Source: Galdieria partita
Taxonomy: Eukaryota; Rhodophyta; Bangiophyceae; Galdieriales; Galdieriaceae
Length of the DNA stretch: 64,000 nt
Assembly (NCBI GenBank): GCA_025991245.1
Contig: BQMJ01000063.1
Span: 109,992-173,991 of the forward strand
Reading direction: 5' to 3'
Numbering within the stretch: the stretch's first letter is position 1; each line of letters opens with the position of its first letter. A program made the position numbers and the translations under genes. Of this stretch, positions 1 through 12,569 are shown one piece after another. The notes beneath the pieces were generated by a model, which saw only the letters and a program-made list of their open reading frames with translations, was not told the DNA's origin and did not search any database.

Positions 1-236
1 TGCACAACCAGTTCAAAATCATTCTCAGCTTGATTCCACATATTCCTTTATTCACTAACCACTGAATATATTTGTGAAAGAAAAGTCCATTGCGGCAATC
101 TCAGAACAATCCACTTTTGAGAATGGTTTCCACCTCTATTCAACACAACTCTTTTGCTACAAAGGTTGAGAACTTTAACAATCCACAAAACTTCTTAGTT
201 ATTTGAAACTCAACTCTGAAAACACTATATCCTATT

Positions 237-1331
237 CTAACAGAAAAATTCATCGGCAGCTTCTTTTATATATTTCTCAACTTGATAACTCTTATTCAAA
301 ATGGAAAGTAGTTTCTTTCTTTCTATCTTCTCGTTTCTAATTTGTTCCAGATAGCTATTCCTGCTTTCTGCCTCTCTTTCTCGTTCAAGAGAATAGTAAA
401 CAGCTAACAACCTTTTATACCACCACTTCGCAACATTCTCGTTCCTTGGAAAGCCTTTGAGAGCCTCCTTTATGTACGCATCACCTTGTGCTCCAGCTGT
501 TCTGAAGCGTTCTACTTTATACAGCAGCTCACAAACCTTCAATATTGTATGACAATCTTCAGGAATTACAGGAGGACGTCTTTCATACATCATACGGGCG
601 TGAACCAATCTCTTCAAAGCATTACTTACTCTCTTTGCCTCTCTTTTATCTCTTGGAATATATCCAATCAACTGCTGTAGTTGTTCCTTCTCCTCATCTA
701 GCAAAGAACCACGTCCACGGAACAGGCCCAAAATACGGAAGACTCTAGAGACATCGTCGTCTTTTCGTGGAACTGAGATGACGTCCATAAACTTGGTATA
801 TAAGACTGAGCCAACTACTTGACCTTCTCGATATACTAAATATCGACTAGGTCTACTACTACTACTACTAGTAGTGGTGGCCTCTGCTAATGGAAGATTC
901 TGAGCCTCATCGACTGTCTTTCTTTGGTACAGTTCCAGAGCTCCCTTCCATCTCTGTGCAGTTTCTTTATCTAAAGGATACGCTCCAACCAATTGAATGA
1001 GTTCAATCACACGAGGAGCTGTCAAATATCCTTGAGTCCTATGCCCCAAAAGAGAAACAGCTCTCTGAAGATCCTGTGTCTTGACAGGAACCACAGGAGG
1101 GAGTTTGAACCCTCCAGGATTCCTAAATTTCATAAAATATTTTGTTATCGTATACACTGGCTCTTCTACATTATTCTTCTCGGGAGGCCCTGTTACCAGC
1201 GTCGAAGTTGGACACTTGTACCAACCAGGACCCGAGACTTTCTTTAGTGACAAGAGTCCACTGAAAAGAGTGAAGCTGTACTTGTGAAAAACGTTACAGT
1301 TATAAGGCGTAACAAATTGTATTCGTTTCAT
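237..1331 (-). CDS. Unrecognised 364-aa protein
   Basis: A single open frame starts at an ATG (1329-1331) and I see no need for introns. I do not recognise the family. The protein is basic, has no clear membrane segment, and carries a short Thr/Ser run in the middle encoded by an ACT/AGT-type trinucleotide tract near 862-885. The second half is rich in Lys, Arg and Glu and probably helical. The N-terminal ~35 residues are poor in acidic residues and could be an organelle-targeting sequence, but this is weak. It is divergent from the POLE2 gene, with about 590 bp between them that must hold both promoters. The length and the absence of stops support a real gene; the function is unknown. Confidence 0.7.
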   Translation of the reverse strand: MKRIQFVTPYNCNVFHKYSFTLFSGLLSLKKVSGPGWYKCPTSTLVTGPPEKNNVEEPVYTITKYFMKFRNPGGFKLPPVVPVKTQDLQRAVSLLGHRTQGYLTAPRVIELIQLVGAYPLDKETAQRWKGALELYQRKTVDEAQNLPLAEATTTSSSSSRPSRYLVYREGQVVGSVLYTKFMDVISVPRKDDDVSRVFRILGLFRGRGSLLDEEKEQLQQLIGYIPRDKREAKRVSNALKRLVHARMMYERRPPVIPEDCHTILKVCELLYKVERFRTAGAQGDAYIKEALKGFPRNENVAKWWYKRLLAVYYSLEREREAESRNSYLEQIRNEKIERKKLLSILNKSYQVEKYIKEAADEFFC

Positions 1332-1922
1332 AACCGACTTGGCACATATTTAACATAAACTATTTAAGGAATACTCCATCCTCAAGAGCTCTTGATGAGA
1401 TATGCTGATTGTTGCACAATTCCTCATTTTGAGATTTGATCAGCTTCCAATGTTGGCTCGCAAAGTATATACAACATCTCAATAGATACAGGTTGTTCAT
1501 TATACTAGGGATAAGTGACTTCTACTCGTTTGACAAGGTTTAACAAGAGTCAGAAGAAAATGATCGATTCCAAAGGATTTACTAAAACGAAATGATACTG
1601 TTGATAAAGTCGAGCGTGTAATGGCTCTCTTTTCTCAAGTTTCACAAGTAACCAAGCTATAAAATGAGCAATTTTCACCTGAAAGTCGCAGCTAGGCAAC
1701 CGCTTTTCTACGTATATGTTATATGACTCTTTGTAAGGTGAAAGAATTGCTTATTATTTCAAGTTATTTGTATATATGAGCCGTATTGAATGTGAATGGA
1801 GTACTTGAAAAGTCCGAAATGCTTTCATCTTAGTGATCACGTACAACTCCTCGACAACAGTTTTAGATTTGGCCTTGTAGTCCTGGTCAATTATCATTAT
1901 ATTTCAGTAGATTCAAAGAAAT
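1332..1922. other. Divergent intergenic region
   Basis: No open frame of note lies in these 591 bases. They separate the divergent starts of the unrecognised minus-strand gene and POLE2, so they should contain both promoters. I see no recognisable motif beyond AT-rich stretches. Confidence 0.4.
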
Positions 1923-3632
1923 ATGATAACTGATGAAACTCGTAAAAGTCATTTCTGCAAGCTTCGGCTATCTATCCAAAGCATTCAAATGATTTCCCGG
2001 CAATTAGGATTTGTCAATATGAAAGGCACTCGGGCAGATTTGTGTCAACAATTGCACTTTGTATTGAAGAAAAGAAGAGTCTCTGTACAACTAAGTGCCT
2101 TGGACAGATTGACGGATTTTTATATGACGAACTTAGAACATGAGTCACTTTCTTCTTTCGCAAGCAGGATTTCTCAATTTCTTTCTCTTTGTGGTTCCAG
2201 AAACACTATTGTTTCTTTAGAAGTTGCAGAGAGAATAATTGAAAATATTTTAAAAGTTTCAAACAAACAACAGTTTCATTCAACACGTGTAATAGACACT
2301 TTCCGAGAGGTGCCTATTCTTTCACTGGGTAGCGAATCAAGTACGATGTATTTCAAAGAAACTACCGGTTTGAAAATCTTCGATACGCCTGAGAATATGC
2401 TGGAAAAATACAAGATACGATACAAACTCCTTTTATCGAGAACTTTAGAAAGTAAAAGGGCAGCCTCTTTAGAACAAGGTGAACATCTAGTCACTTTTCA
2501 CAAGGAACTGTCATCATCTTTTACTCCTATTCAGAATTTGCATAGCACAGATCACCTCAACGCAAACTTATTTGGCATACTTGGCAAGTTGGAAGGCAAA
2601 AAATATTTCATTGAAGATGAAACGGGATTCGTGGAGTTGGAATTGAGTGAAATTTGTCCGAATGATAGAATATACACTCAAGGTTGTATCGTACATGTAC
2701 AAGGAGAATGGAACGGTAAAGTGTTCCGAGTAACAAATATGCAAATGCCTTCATTGGTCCCTTCGTTATCTAAAGTAATGGAGCCTAATGCGTTGTTCCA
2801 AGGATATGATTGTCATATGGATATTCTTGAAAAACAACAAAATCACGTTATGATAATCATATCAGATATTTGGCTTGATCATGATGCAGTTTTCAGCAAA
2901 CTAGAAAAGTTACTGACTTCACTACGTGCAGATGATGTTTGTCCTGACACAATTGTTCTTATGGGGGACTTCCTTTCACAATCGCTGAATCCTGAAGAGG
3001 ACCACTTGCTACATTTCAACAATGGCTTTCAACTATTGGCATCCTTGCTGCATGAATATATTCCTAATGAGCATAGTCAAGTGATCATTATTCCAGGTCC
3101 CAACGATCCAGTATGTAAACACTATTCATGATCATGAAATATGTTGATTCCTTCCATTTAGGGTATTGCAGACATTCTTCCAAAACCTCCCATCGTGGAG
3201 TCTCTGTTGAATCCTTTGCGACACTCCTTCAAATGCCTAAACGCCACTTCTAATCCAGCCAGACTAGTTTTTCAGAATACCAACATTGTATTGTTTCGAG
3301 ACAATATTCAGAAGAAGCTTGTTTCACAAAGTATCTTTATTCTTCCAAACAACTTGGACAGAATAAGGGAAATGATGGTGAAAACATTGCTGGATCAAGG
3401 ACACCTTTGTCCACTTCCTATTGATATACAACCCGTCTTTTGGCATCATGAACAAAGTCTCTGGTTGTTTCCGCCTCCTCAACTACTCTTTTTGGGATGT
3501 GGTTTAAAACCTTTTCAGTATACATACGGAGAAACCCAATGCTTTGGAACGGGATCGTTTGCCTTGGAAGGCTTCTTTTTGGTGTATGAGTCAGCAAACC
3601 AGCATATTCAAGTTTGCCAAATAGAGAATTGA
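1923..3632 (+). CDS. POLE2: DNA polymerase epsilon subunit 2 (B subunit)
   Basis: This encodes the non-catalytic B subunit of replicative DNA polymerase epsilon, which acts in the nucleus in leading-strand synthesis. Two exons, 1923-3110 and 3162-3632, join in phase across a 51-nt intron (GTATGT...TTTAG), giving 551 aa, close to the human protein (about 527). An N-terminal helical region (about residues 1-120) is followed by an OB-fold-like segment (KYFIEDETGFVELELSE, around residue 225) and an inactivated calcineurin-like phosphoesterase fold with IVLMGDFLSQ, PGPNDPG across the splice junction, and DILPKPPIVESL. The C-terminal block with GHLCPLPIDIQPVFW and the TQCFGTGSF stretch is typical of POLE2. 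Reading through the intron would end the protein early at VCKHYS, which supports splicing. Confidence 0.93.
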
Positions 3633-3907
3633 AAAACAAAAGTTTTACAAAAAGAAAATAAACGTAACCGTACAAACCCTTTAGTAACTCAGCCATCAAG
3701 AATATCTCAGATATACATTCAAACATGTAAAAAATATAAAAAGCAAAAATTATCGACAAGTATTCTATAACCAAGAAGCAAAAGTCATCCACACAACTAT
3801 AGAACATCCAAACGTATTCAGTTCCTTTCTTTCGGAACCAAATAGATATCTTCATATCATATGTTGCTTACGAACCTCACCCAACCAAGGTACGAACAAC
3901 AATGCAG

Positions 3908-6892
3908 TTAGTGAGAAATATTGTCATCCAATGTCAATTCTCGGTTCAGGGATATCTCTCTAGAATTGGGTCCTCTTCGAGTTCGTACATGGGGACCGAT
4001 TGGAAACTCTAACCTCTCACCATTTTCTCCAAAAATAATTGGACGACACTTTGGATCTTCATTCATTAAGGATGAGTTTTGAAAGTGCGCAATCAAATTA
4101 TTTCTTCCTTGAATTCTTGCGTACGTAATTTCACAAACTTTTTCAGAATTGAATCTTCCCCATCGCCTTCCATGAAACTCGAAATAAAAGGGAACAATAT
4201 ATGTCGGATGACGAAAATTGATAAAGGCATAACCAACATTACATCTATTTTTAAAGTCGATGGGCAAATAAAAAAAGTCAAACTTTCCTCGATGGTTCTC
4301 TTCAAGTGTTGCAAGAAGCATTCGCTGATTGTACTTGTTCGGAATATTTCTAATCATAAGAGCTGTTCTGGTGTCTTCTCCTGAATGAACTTTTTCCACG
4401 TAAAGAATAAATTTGGAACGATCATCTGAAGAACTTCTACGAGACATGTTTCCGTTGGATGAAACACTTCCTGAGGGAGAATCCAAAGAAAATCCTTCTC
4501 CAGATGCTCTATTTCCTCCACTGGGAGAATAAGCGGCAAGGAACATCGGGGTTGACAGTGACCTTGGCGACTGTCTCAAAATATCTTTTGAGGAAAATCC
4601 ATTCGAATGACTAGAAGGAATTGGAGTACTCCTCGAGGAGCTCAAATTATAGGGAGAAGGATCTAGTGGAATCCTTTCCGAAGAACTGACTCCATCCATG
4701 ATAAACGAGGGCAACGGCGAAGAGTATTCTCCAAGACCATGCGGATCTGCGTTGTAGGATAAGAAACCAGGAAGAGATTCCGATGAACTCTCTTCTTCCA
4801 AAACGTTGTTGCCACAAGTAGAAAATGGATAACTCGAACTAGCAAACAGTGAATCATTCATAGCGTGATTTCTTACTCCACCAGGTCGGCTGATCTCAAT
4901 CTTGATCTTTTTACCGGAAACTTCCGTTTTATTCAATTTGTGAAGTGCGCGCTCAGCATCTCGAACGTCATAAAACTCAATAAACTTATGATGTCTTTTA
5001 TGAGGCGACTCTCGTATTTCTTTGATATCGCCGTACACACCAAATACTTTTCTCAACTCGTCAGCCGTGATACTGGGATCCAAATTAAAAACTACCAAAG
5101 TTCCATTATTAAACTGTGATGCTGCGTTCGATGAATGAAAGCCTTTCTTCATAGTTTCATTCATAACGGGAGATACTTCATTTGACAAAATAAAACGAGC
5201 TTCAAGGGATCTTCCATAAAAGGAAACTTTTGGCAATGAATTGACCGCCTCACGGGCATGCCTTAGATCGAAATATGTAGCTTGGATAGCACCACGTCCA
5301 CCTCTCGAACGCTGTTGAGCTCCCAAATCTCTTAAAGGACCAAAGCGTTCTAATAAACACCTCAACTCGCTGTCATCTACACCAGGTGGAATATTCTTGA
5401 CCAGAATAGTACGACTTGGGCTCTCAGAGTTCAGACAACGGATATGATTTGGAGATAAAGAATAGTCACCATAAGAATAGCTATTTCTTGTAGTATTCAA
5501 GTCAAGACGTGCAGATGAAGATATCACTCGGGGTGAAGAATATTGGGAACAACTGTTAGATGATGTTTGAATGTCTTTCGTTTCTCGACCATACTCTGCA
5601 CACTCTAGAGTGCGAAATGCAGACAAAACGTCTTCAAAGGAAGAACTATATTTGTCATTTGAATATCCAGGATGTTGGAGAATTTTTCTTCTTTGCGAAG
5701 TCAGAGAAACAGAGTCTTCTATCTTCAACGAGGATGGAGCCGAAGACACAGAGAATCCATTTCGATCTAGGGCATTTAAAGAAGATGAACGAAAAAGACT
5801 ATCGTTAGCAACAGAATTAAGATTGGCCAACCGAAAAAGGTTCTGTTGTGAATCATCATAGAAGCCTCCTAAGGATGGATTCCTATCGACAACCGCCGCT
5901 CTAAGCGAAGGACTTTCAAAAGGAGAATATGACGACATGAATGTATCGCTCAGACTTCTTACAGGTTCCTCTCGATTCACTGTTAAACTATCATCCGCAG
6001 GTGGCTCAAATGAGTTGTTCCTCTGAACAGAGTTGGATGAACATCGAAAATCTTCATAAATACTTTCCTGGTTCCGTTTAGGCGACATATCATTCTCACA
6101 TGCATTTTCTACGTGAAACAGAAGGGGTGAACCGAGTCCATTCCTCGAAAATCCACTTCGAAGATTCTGTCTACTCCCAATAGGCTGGATAAATTTTGAT
6201 TTCCTTGTAGACAACCCCAAATCTTCATAGCGCTTATCACAGGACGGAGACAATCCCGATAAACCGATATTCTCGTCCGTTGAGTCCTTCTGCAGTAGGT
6301 CAGAAGTGGAACAAGCTGATTTAGTCTTTCCTGAAACGCATTCGTTAGAATTCTGCATTCGTTGCTCATCATCTACATGTAATACTGGGACTGAATAGGG
6401 CTTCTTAAGTAGCTCTTGTGAGGGAAAATTTGAAGGCTTTAACTGAGGAGAAAGAAGAGGTGACAAGTAATTTGGGGAAAAAGATGGTGTGGTGCCTGTG
6501 GAATCTTCTGAAGTATCCGCATCTGGGGCAAAGTGACCTTCATATACTGCCTCCGAGCAAGTCCCTGAGAGTTTCTTGTCTTTTTCATACATTGCAGTCA
6601 ACGATGAAGGATATACTTGTTTGTCCAAATTTACATGCTCTCTCTGACAATCGACGAGGGAAGCAGGCTCTATCAAGTGGCCCTTAAGTGTTAGGTTATC
6701 GGCGTACTGGACATAATTCGGGGCCATTTGTTCTTGAACAACTGAATTGTTTTCCTTCAACCAGACTATGTCCTCACAGTTGCCTTCAACAAAGCCTTTC
6801 ATTTCACTCCTACTCGAATTGTTCCTTAAGCTTATCTCGTTACTTTTTCGTGACTCTCCACACGAGGCTGTAACTGATAGGGTTGACTCCAT
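3908..6892 (-). CDS. Mei2-like RNA-binding protein with three RRMs
   Basis: The first ATG (6890-6892) gives 994 aa without introns; the frame stays open 17 codons upstream but from a TTG. Two RRMs lie in the middle: RRM1 about residues 495-570 (ILVKNIPPGVDDSEL; ATYFDLRHAREAV) and RRM2 about 597-670 (TLVVFNLDPSITADEL; KFIEFYDVRDAERAL). A C-terminal Mei2-type RRM3 spans about 838-940 (ALMIRNIPNKYNQ, FDFFYLPIDFKNRCNVGYAFINF, FHGRRWGRFNSEKVCEITYARIQG). This order and the spacing to a C-terminal RRM3 are diagnostic of the Mei2/AML family, which bind RNA in control of meiosis and differentiation in yeasts and plants. The first ~480 residues are Ser/Asn-rich and likely disordered. Its role in this organism is inference. 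The 3' end converges on POLE2, about 275 bp away. Confidence 0.9.
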   Translation of the reverse strand: MESTLSVTASCGESRKSNEISLRNNSSRSEMKGFVEGNCEDIVWLKENNSVVQEQMAPNYVQYADNLTLKGHLIEPASLVDCQREHVNLDKQVYPSSLTAMYEKDKKLSGTCSEAVYEGHFAPDADTSEDSTGTTPSFSPNYLSPLLSPQLKPSNFPSQELLKKPYSVPVLHVDDEQRMQNSNECVSGKTKSACSTSDLLQKDSTDENIGLSGLSPSCDKRYEDLGLSTRKSKFIQPIGSRQNLRSGFSRNGLGSPLLFHVENACENDMSPKRNQESIYEDFRCSSNSVQRNNSFEPPADDSLTVNREEPVRSLSDTFMSSYSPFESPSLRAAVVDRNPSLGGFYDDSQQNLFRLANLNSVANDSLFRSSSLNALDRNGFSVSSAPSSLKIEDSVSLTSQRRKILQHPGYSNDKYSSSFEDVLSAFRTLECAEYGRETKDIQTSSNSCSQYSSPRVISSSARLDLNTTRNSYSYGDYSLSPNHIRCLNSESPSRTILVKNIPPGVDDSELRCLLERFGPLRDLGAQQRSRGGRGAIQATYFDLRHAREAVNSLPKVSFYGRSLEARFILSNEVSPVMNETMKKGFHSSNAASQFNNGTLVVFNLDPSITADELRKVFGVYGDIKEIRESPHKRHHKFIEFYDVRDAERALHKLNKTEVSGKKIKIEISRPGGVRNHAMNDSLFASSSYPFSTCGNNVLEEESSSESLPGFLSYNADPHGLGEYSSPLPSFIMDGVSSSERIPLDPSPYNLSSSRSTPIPSSHSNGFSSKDILRQSPRSLSTPMFLAAYSPSGGNRASGEGFSLDSPSGSVSSNGNMSRRSSSDDRSKFILYVEKVHSGEDTRTALMIRNIPNKYNQRMLLATLEENHRGKFDFFYLPIDFKNRCNVGYAFINFRHPTYIVPFYFEFHGRRWGRFNSEKVCEITYARIQGRNNLIAHFQNSSLMNEDPKCRPIIFGENGERLEFPIGPHVRTRRGPNSREISLNRELTLDDNISH

Positions 6893-8606
6893 TAAAACAA
6901 AAGCCTCCGAAGTGAAAAGTTTACCACTCTCTAAACAAAGCAAAAAAGAATCTCACAACACCACCACCACGACGAAAACTTAAACGAAGCTTGCGAAAAA
7001 AGCTGAAGTTAGGGTATGCCAAAATTGGAATTGTTTCTACAGACGCTGTTACAATTGTCAAAATAATAAGCTCAACCTTCTGCTATGAGAGCTGCAATTC
7101 ACTTTGTCACGACCTGCCGACAGTTCCCTTCAAAACTACGAATAACTATACAGTCCCTTGGTTTTCTTCCCAGTTATTTCAAACGTTCCCCTGAAATATG
7201 TCACTAACTGTGTTTGTCAATGACTATATACCTCTACAAATGTGTTACAATCTCAGCTTTGAGCGACCAAGATGGAGAGTGGAAATGACGAAAGGATTTC
7301 TTCCCACAAGTCTCCATTCCAAAAATTTCTATCTCATTGTACGCACCCTCAATTACATTTGGGGGAAACAAAAAATTGTGGAGATAGTGAGATTGTTGCT
7401 TAAGGCAGATTGTAGACGGTTTCCAGTAAGATTCACTGTTGCTCTTCGTACATACTTTTTACTCACGTTACGTTGTAAGGTAAACAGAACTTCTAGAAGA
7501 ATTTAAGGAGTCTGTAAAGTTGAGAGTATCTGGAAGACGGAATCCAAACTGTTAGTTTTTTATATTTTTGTCTTGAGGAGTACAAATTGTAATTGTTATT
7601 AAGGTTGATGTTGTGGTTGAACAAATTTTTGATAAACAAAACTCAAGCCACTGAACAAAAACTGATTGTTACCTCGAAGCTTTTGACCATGTCTCGTTTT
7701 GGCGCCTACTCTTGACAGTAACTTTGTCAGAGCAAGAGTTCAACCACTTCGGCTTGGTGTTTATTGTTCAAGCAAGGAACAAAAAGTTTCCCCATATACT
7801 TGTATTATGACCTGGTGAACTTGAGCAAGTCACCAAGTTAAGGCCCTTCCACCTTTATCACGACTTTCTGGTTCATTATTTAGGACAAAACGATGAACAA
7901 GTCTTTCAGGCTCCATCATCAGCAAGCCTAGTCACTATGCCACTATGGCTATCACAACGTTACATCGTCACACAAAGACGAGTTTACACAGTCAACTTGA
8001 TGCAACTGCCTGTCGAGGTTTAAAGCATAACAGGTCTATCGACGATTTCCTAACACTAAGCAACGCTTTCTTTTAAAGGTTCCTTCTATAAGGGACACCG
8101 ATACTACTGTACTTGATAAAAGATAACGTTGAACATCTTGAAGCAGAAGGTACATTTCACAAGAAAGGATGTAGAGGGGAGAAAAGTTAAATTTGGAAGA
8201 AAATAAGGTGGCGAGTTATGGATCGATAATAAAGATACTGTAGATGATCTGTTCGTTACCAAGAATATACTATGGAGTAATCAACAGGACTCAAAAATTA
8301 GCTATTCCGTGCAAAAGCGAGGAGTTTTAACCCAGCCGTTCCACCTCGTTCACTTGAGGTTTTGTCCGCGTTGTAAAATGATAGAAATCCAAACATAGCG
8401 TGCCATAAGGAAGAATATTTTTTCTTATTCTGGGGATATGAAGTTTAAAGTCACCCAAGAAATATAAAATTCAGGCCAACTTCAAGTTGCGCCAACCATT
8501 TGGGCGAATAAGGCCATCCTTCTAGAATCTCTTTGTCTCGTGTCCTGGCGAAAGCACAATGCCACCTCTGTTCCGGTCAATCCTCTCATGAAATTTGCTT
8601 TCAACT
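6893..8606 (+). other. Long intergenic region upstream of the ABCA gene
   Basis: About 1.7 kb between the Mei2-like gene and the ABC transporter. The short open frames here look random and I could not build an exon joining to the transporter. A 5' untranslated exon or an unrecognised N-terminal exon cannot be excluded, because the transporter start is the least certain part of that model. Confidence 0.35.
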
Positions 8607-11600
8607 ATGCTGGAACAGTCTCTTCCGTGTATACCTGTTGTTGATGGATATAACGATAACTGTAATGTTACAGAAAACTCGGAAGAGACATTTAAGGCTC
8701 TGTATAGAGGCGAGACTCAGAAGCATAGAAGAGTAGTAACTTGGAGTGGTGAAGGTCCAATTCCCGAACAATTTCGATCCTGTGATGCTTCAGAAGACTG
8801 TGGAGTAAATAATAACCATCGGAGCCAGAGAAAAACTGACATATTATTTTATTTGAACCAAACAGAAGCCTTATTTCTAAAGAGTTTTCACTTCCAAAGG
8901 CGCCAAAAGGTTGAACTCTTATTGAATATTTTGGCGCCTTTAATCATTTTAGCAGTTTTGTACGGTATAAGTAAATTGGCTGATTCTATAATGCATGATA
9001 CAGCAGTGAAATATGAAGCCAAGGATGTAGGTTACTTTATTCCACAGTTTCGAAACCCATATTATGTTGGGTAAGTCGTCTAGTTATTATTTATTGCTGT
9101 TATAATAACGGTTCAAAATAGCACCAGTAATGAATTTCTTGTGTCACAGCCTAGTCAAGGTGAATCTGCCGGAAGTATCAGCTATCCTTCTTGTGACATC
9201 TTTTCTAATCCATCTCAATGTGCTCTTCTTGCAACTGAGAAGAACGGACAGCCTGATATTAAGACTCCAGGGATCTTGAGTGAATTCACTCTGCAGCCTT
9301 TTGTAGGTGATAATCCTGAGCAGTTTTTGGTGTATGGAAATTTTTCTCAATTTAGAGGAAACACTACTGAAATGCTGAAGTACTTGAGCTATTATGAAGC
9401 AGCAGAACTTTACGGGCACAATTTAATTGACTATGCTCTTTCTGTTCATACTAGTGACAAAGAAAGCAATGGTACAGTTCGAAATGGCGAGTCTGGTCGT
9501 CAAGATATAATCCAAATATTAATGTCGAACAACCCGGGAAGTCTAGGTTTTGACAGCAGTTACTACGCAGCATTTGCATTTAGCTATATCAACACCGATA
9601 TAGGAAACAAAAGTTCTTCTTCTAGACTTTCGTTTTCTGATTCTTTGAATTCTTTTTGGAAGCATACGAGTCGAGGGGTTCTGTCCACAATTGGTTTTGT
9701 TGTTGATGTTTTCTACAATGCTGTACTAACTGAAACGATGGACTACTATGAATACAATAGTTGTACTAGAGGAAACTGTCAGCTTGTTGCAAGTGTTATG
9801 AGACTTTCTGATGCTTTTTATCGTTACACTTTTGGACGAAGCTCATCTTCTGGAACTTTGTCTCCGAGAGAAGGCACTATTCGAGCAGCTGTGCCCTCAA
9901 ATTTTTCAGTGCCAGACTTGTCTTCATCGTTGTCACATCTAAACTATAGCAATCCAAATGTGTCAACTCTTCTTTTGGGTTCCAATCTCACGCAGTCTGA
10001 ACGATATCGATTGACTAACCGTCTTCCTTATCATGTCGCCAATCTTTTGATGCCTATGGGAAATGGAGTGCCAGCGATTAAAAATTATTTAGACATTTAT
10101 GGAATGATAGCCATAGCTTTACTCTTACATTTTCTTATTCCTTCCTACATGAGAACTCTTGTTTATGAACGAACTTCTGGTTTGAGAGTTCTTATGAAAA
10201 TGATGGGACTACAAACAGGAGTAAGTGCCTCTCAAATGAGGAAGTAGTTATTCTTACCATTTGTAGGTGTATTGGCTGGTGACTTACATTTTCATGCTTT
10301 TCATGTTTATATTATTTTCTGCTATTATTATTGTACTGGGAATAGCTTTTCGAATAACATTTTTTACAGAAAACTATCCCTTAACTTACATAGGATTGTT
10401 CTTTGTTTGGGGAAATACGTGCATTGCATTCTCAGTATTCCTCTCAAGTTTGCTTAGAAACCCTAGTCAAGCATTGATGGTAAGAATAGCCCCAAGCATT
10501 AGTTTATTATTGAATGAGTGATTCGTAGCTTGGATGGACATATGTTATTGTTGTAAACTTCATGGGTTTCTTATACATCACTAAACTTGTGAAATACCAT
10601 GCTAGTGAGTCACTGATGAACTGGACTAGCATTTTGCCATCCTTTGCTTTTCTTCGAGCGTTGTATTACATTGGAAAAGCAAACGAAGCCGGTAAGACAC
10701 GACTTTTCGTTGCATCGTAAACGCTAATTGTAGCAGGTTTTGCGGTGTCCTTAAGTGGCTCAACTGGAATGTGTAGGAAGCCTATGCCTTGCTGCACAGT
10801 CATGGTATTTTTGGCAGTTGAATGGATCATATTTCTGTTATTAGGTATATACATCGATCTGGTGTTTCCTCAACAAGGTTATCGGAAACATCCTTTATTT
10901 TTCCTTGGTTATCCTTGGTTCAATAGTACAAAACAAGGTTTCAGCATTCAAGGGCTCAAGAATTGGATTACATGCTGTCTGCCAAGAGCGGTAACTCTTT
11001 CTCCCAGAGAAGATACAGATTTGCGGATGCCTTCGTTTGACAACACAGTTTCAGGTAAAATCATACTTTTTCGTGTTGTCATGTATCCACTAACGTTAAC
11101 CACAGACATGGATTCCCCGCGAAAGTTTGACTCGAAAGATGAGGTGATATTGAATATAGATGAAGTTGGCGATGGAACACCTACTGCAAGAAGTAGGATA
11201 TCCTTTCCATTAGATGTTCTTGAGGAGCAGCGTACTTGCTATCGTGGAATTTTAAATGAAAAGCCTGGCGTCTATTTGTTCCATTTGCGAAAAGAATATC
11301 ACCACAGCGGAATATTATCTTCGAACAGGCGTGTCCATGTGGCCTTGAATGATCTTTCATTTGGAATACCCATAGGAAGTTGTGTTGGAATGCTAGGAAG
11401 AAATGGAGCTGGAAAAACGACGACTGTTAGCATTATGTCAGGTACTGCAACCCTATCTGATCCGAAAGAAATATTTATCGACTACTCGCTATAGGACTCT
11501 TTCCACCAACCAGCGGACAAGCTTTTCTAGGAGGTTATTCCATATGGAAGGATATGCAACAAATAAATCTGTTGACCGGAGTTTGTCCGCAACATAGCAT

Positions 11601-12492
11601 TCTTTGGGACGACTTGACCGCGGAAGAACATCTTCGATTCTATGCAAAGTTGAAAGGGGGAGGGTCGAATATTAAGAAACGCGTTGACAGTTTATTGGAA
11701 AGTGTTGGTTTATATTCATCTAGAAGTCAGCTGGTGGGAAAATTTAGTGGCGGAATGAAAAGAAGGCTCAGCGTTGCAATCGCCTTTGCTGGAGACCCGG
11801 AGATAGTATTTTTAGATGAACCCAGTACAGGTATGAATAGCTTGAATGACATTCGCCGTATCATGTTGATGAATACACTTAGGTTTGGATCCTCTCTCGA
11901 AACATGCTTTATGGAAGTTTATAGAAGAACAGAAACCGGGGCGCGCCATTTTGCTGACCACTCATGCCATGGATGAAGCTGAACGTCTTTGTGACAAGGT
12001 AGTTTTCCAAAGTAACTTTGAGTTCTTGTTAACATAGCGTAGATCGGTTTGGTGTCACGCGGATCACTGTTATGTGTGGGCGATCCTGAATCTTTGAAAA
12101 ATCGCTTGGGAATGGGATACCGAATTGAAGTAACTATCGAAAGTAAAAGACATGATCAGAGTGCAGCTGTTGCTAAGGATATATTGCTTAGACTGAATAG
12201 AGTGTTCGAAGGAAAAGTGGAGTTGAACCGAAACATAAATGGTCATCTGATATATAATATTCCTCGGTCTGTTGTACTACTGTCGAAGATCTTCCAGGAA
12301 GTTGCCAAGCTGACTAAGGATTTCCCAGTAAGAGATTGGGCTGTCTCTAGTAGCACTTTGGAAGATGTTTTTGTACGAGTTGTCTCAAACGACAAGAGTG
12401 ACTTTCTGAACGATATTCAAGAAATTCCGTCGTATTCTCCTCAATACTTTAGAAGATTTAGACAGCGTACTGTTTCTAGTCCTATTGCTTAA
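8607..12492 (+). CDS. ABC transporter, ABCA subfamily, half-size
   Basis: Nine exons join in phase: 8607-9070, 9122-10220, 10267-10479, 10529-10691, 10734-11054, 11106-11441, 11495-11830, 11883-11998, 12043-12492, giving 1,165 aa. Introns are 42-53 nt with GTAAG/GTATG-type donors. The protein has one membrane domain (first helix LLNILAPLIILAVLYGI, a large ~380-residue extracellular loop with many N-glycosylation sites, then five or so helices) followed by one nucleotide-binding domain: Walker A GRNGAGKT, signature FSGGMKRR, Walker B IVFLDEPSTG, H-loop LLTTHAMDEAERL, with the typical ABCA text LTGVCPQHSILWDDLTAEEHL. The C-terminal regulatory segment contains SSSTLEDVFV. Known members move lipids or hydrophobic compounds; the substrate here is unknown. 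The fourth splice acceptor is a TAG-CAG tandem that can add or drop one Ala. The intron at 11055-11105 is 51 nt with no stop, so retention would insert 17 residues. The start ATG is the first in frame; upstream exons are possible. Confidence 0.88.
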
Positions 12493-12569
12493 CCAACCAA
12501 GAATTTTGTAGATAAAAATGGTTGCCTTAAAATTATATTACTTTAAGCGGAAACCTTATGTGCTAAACT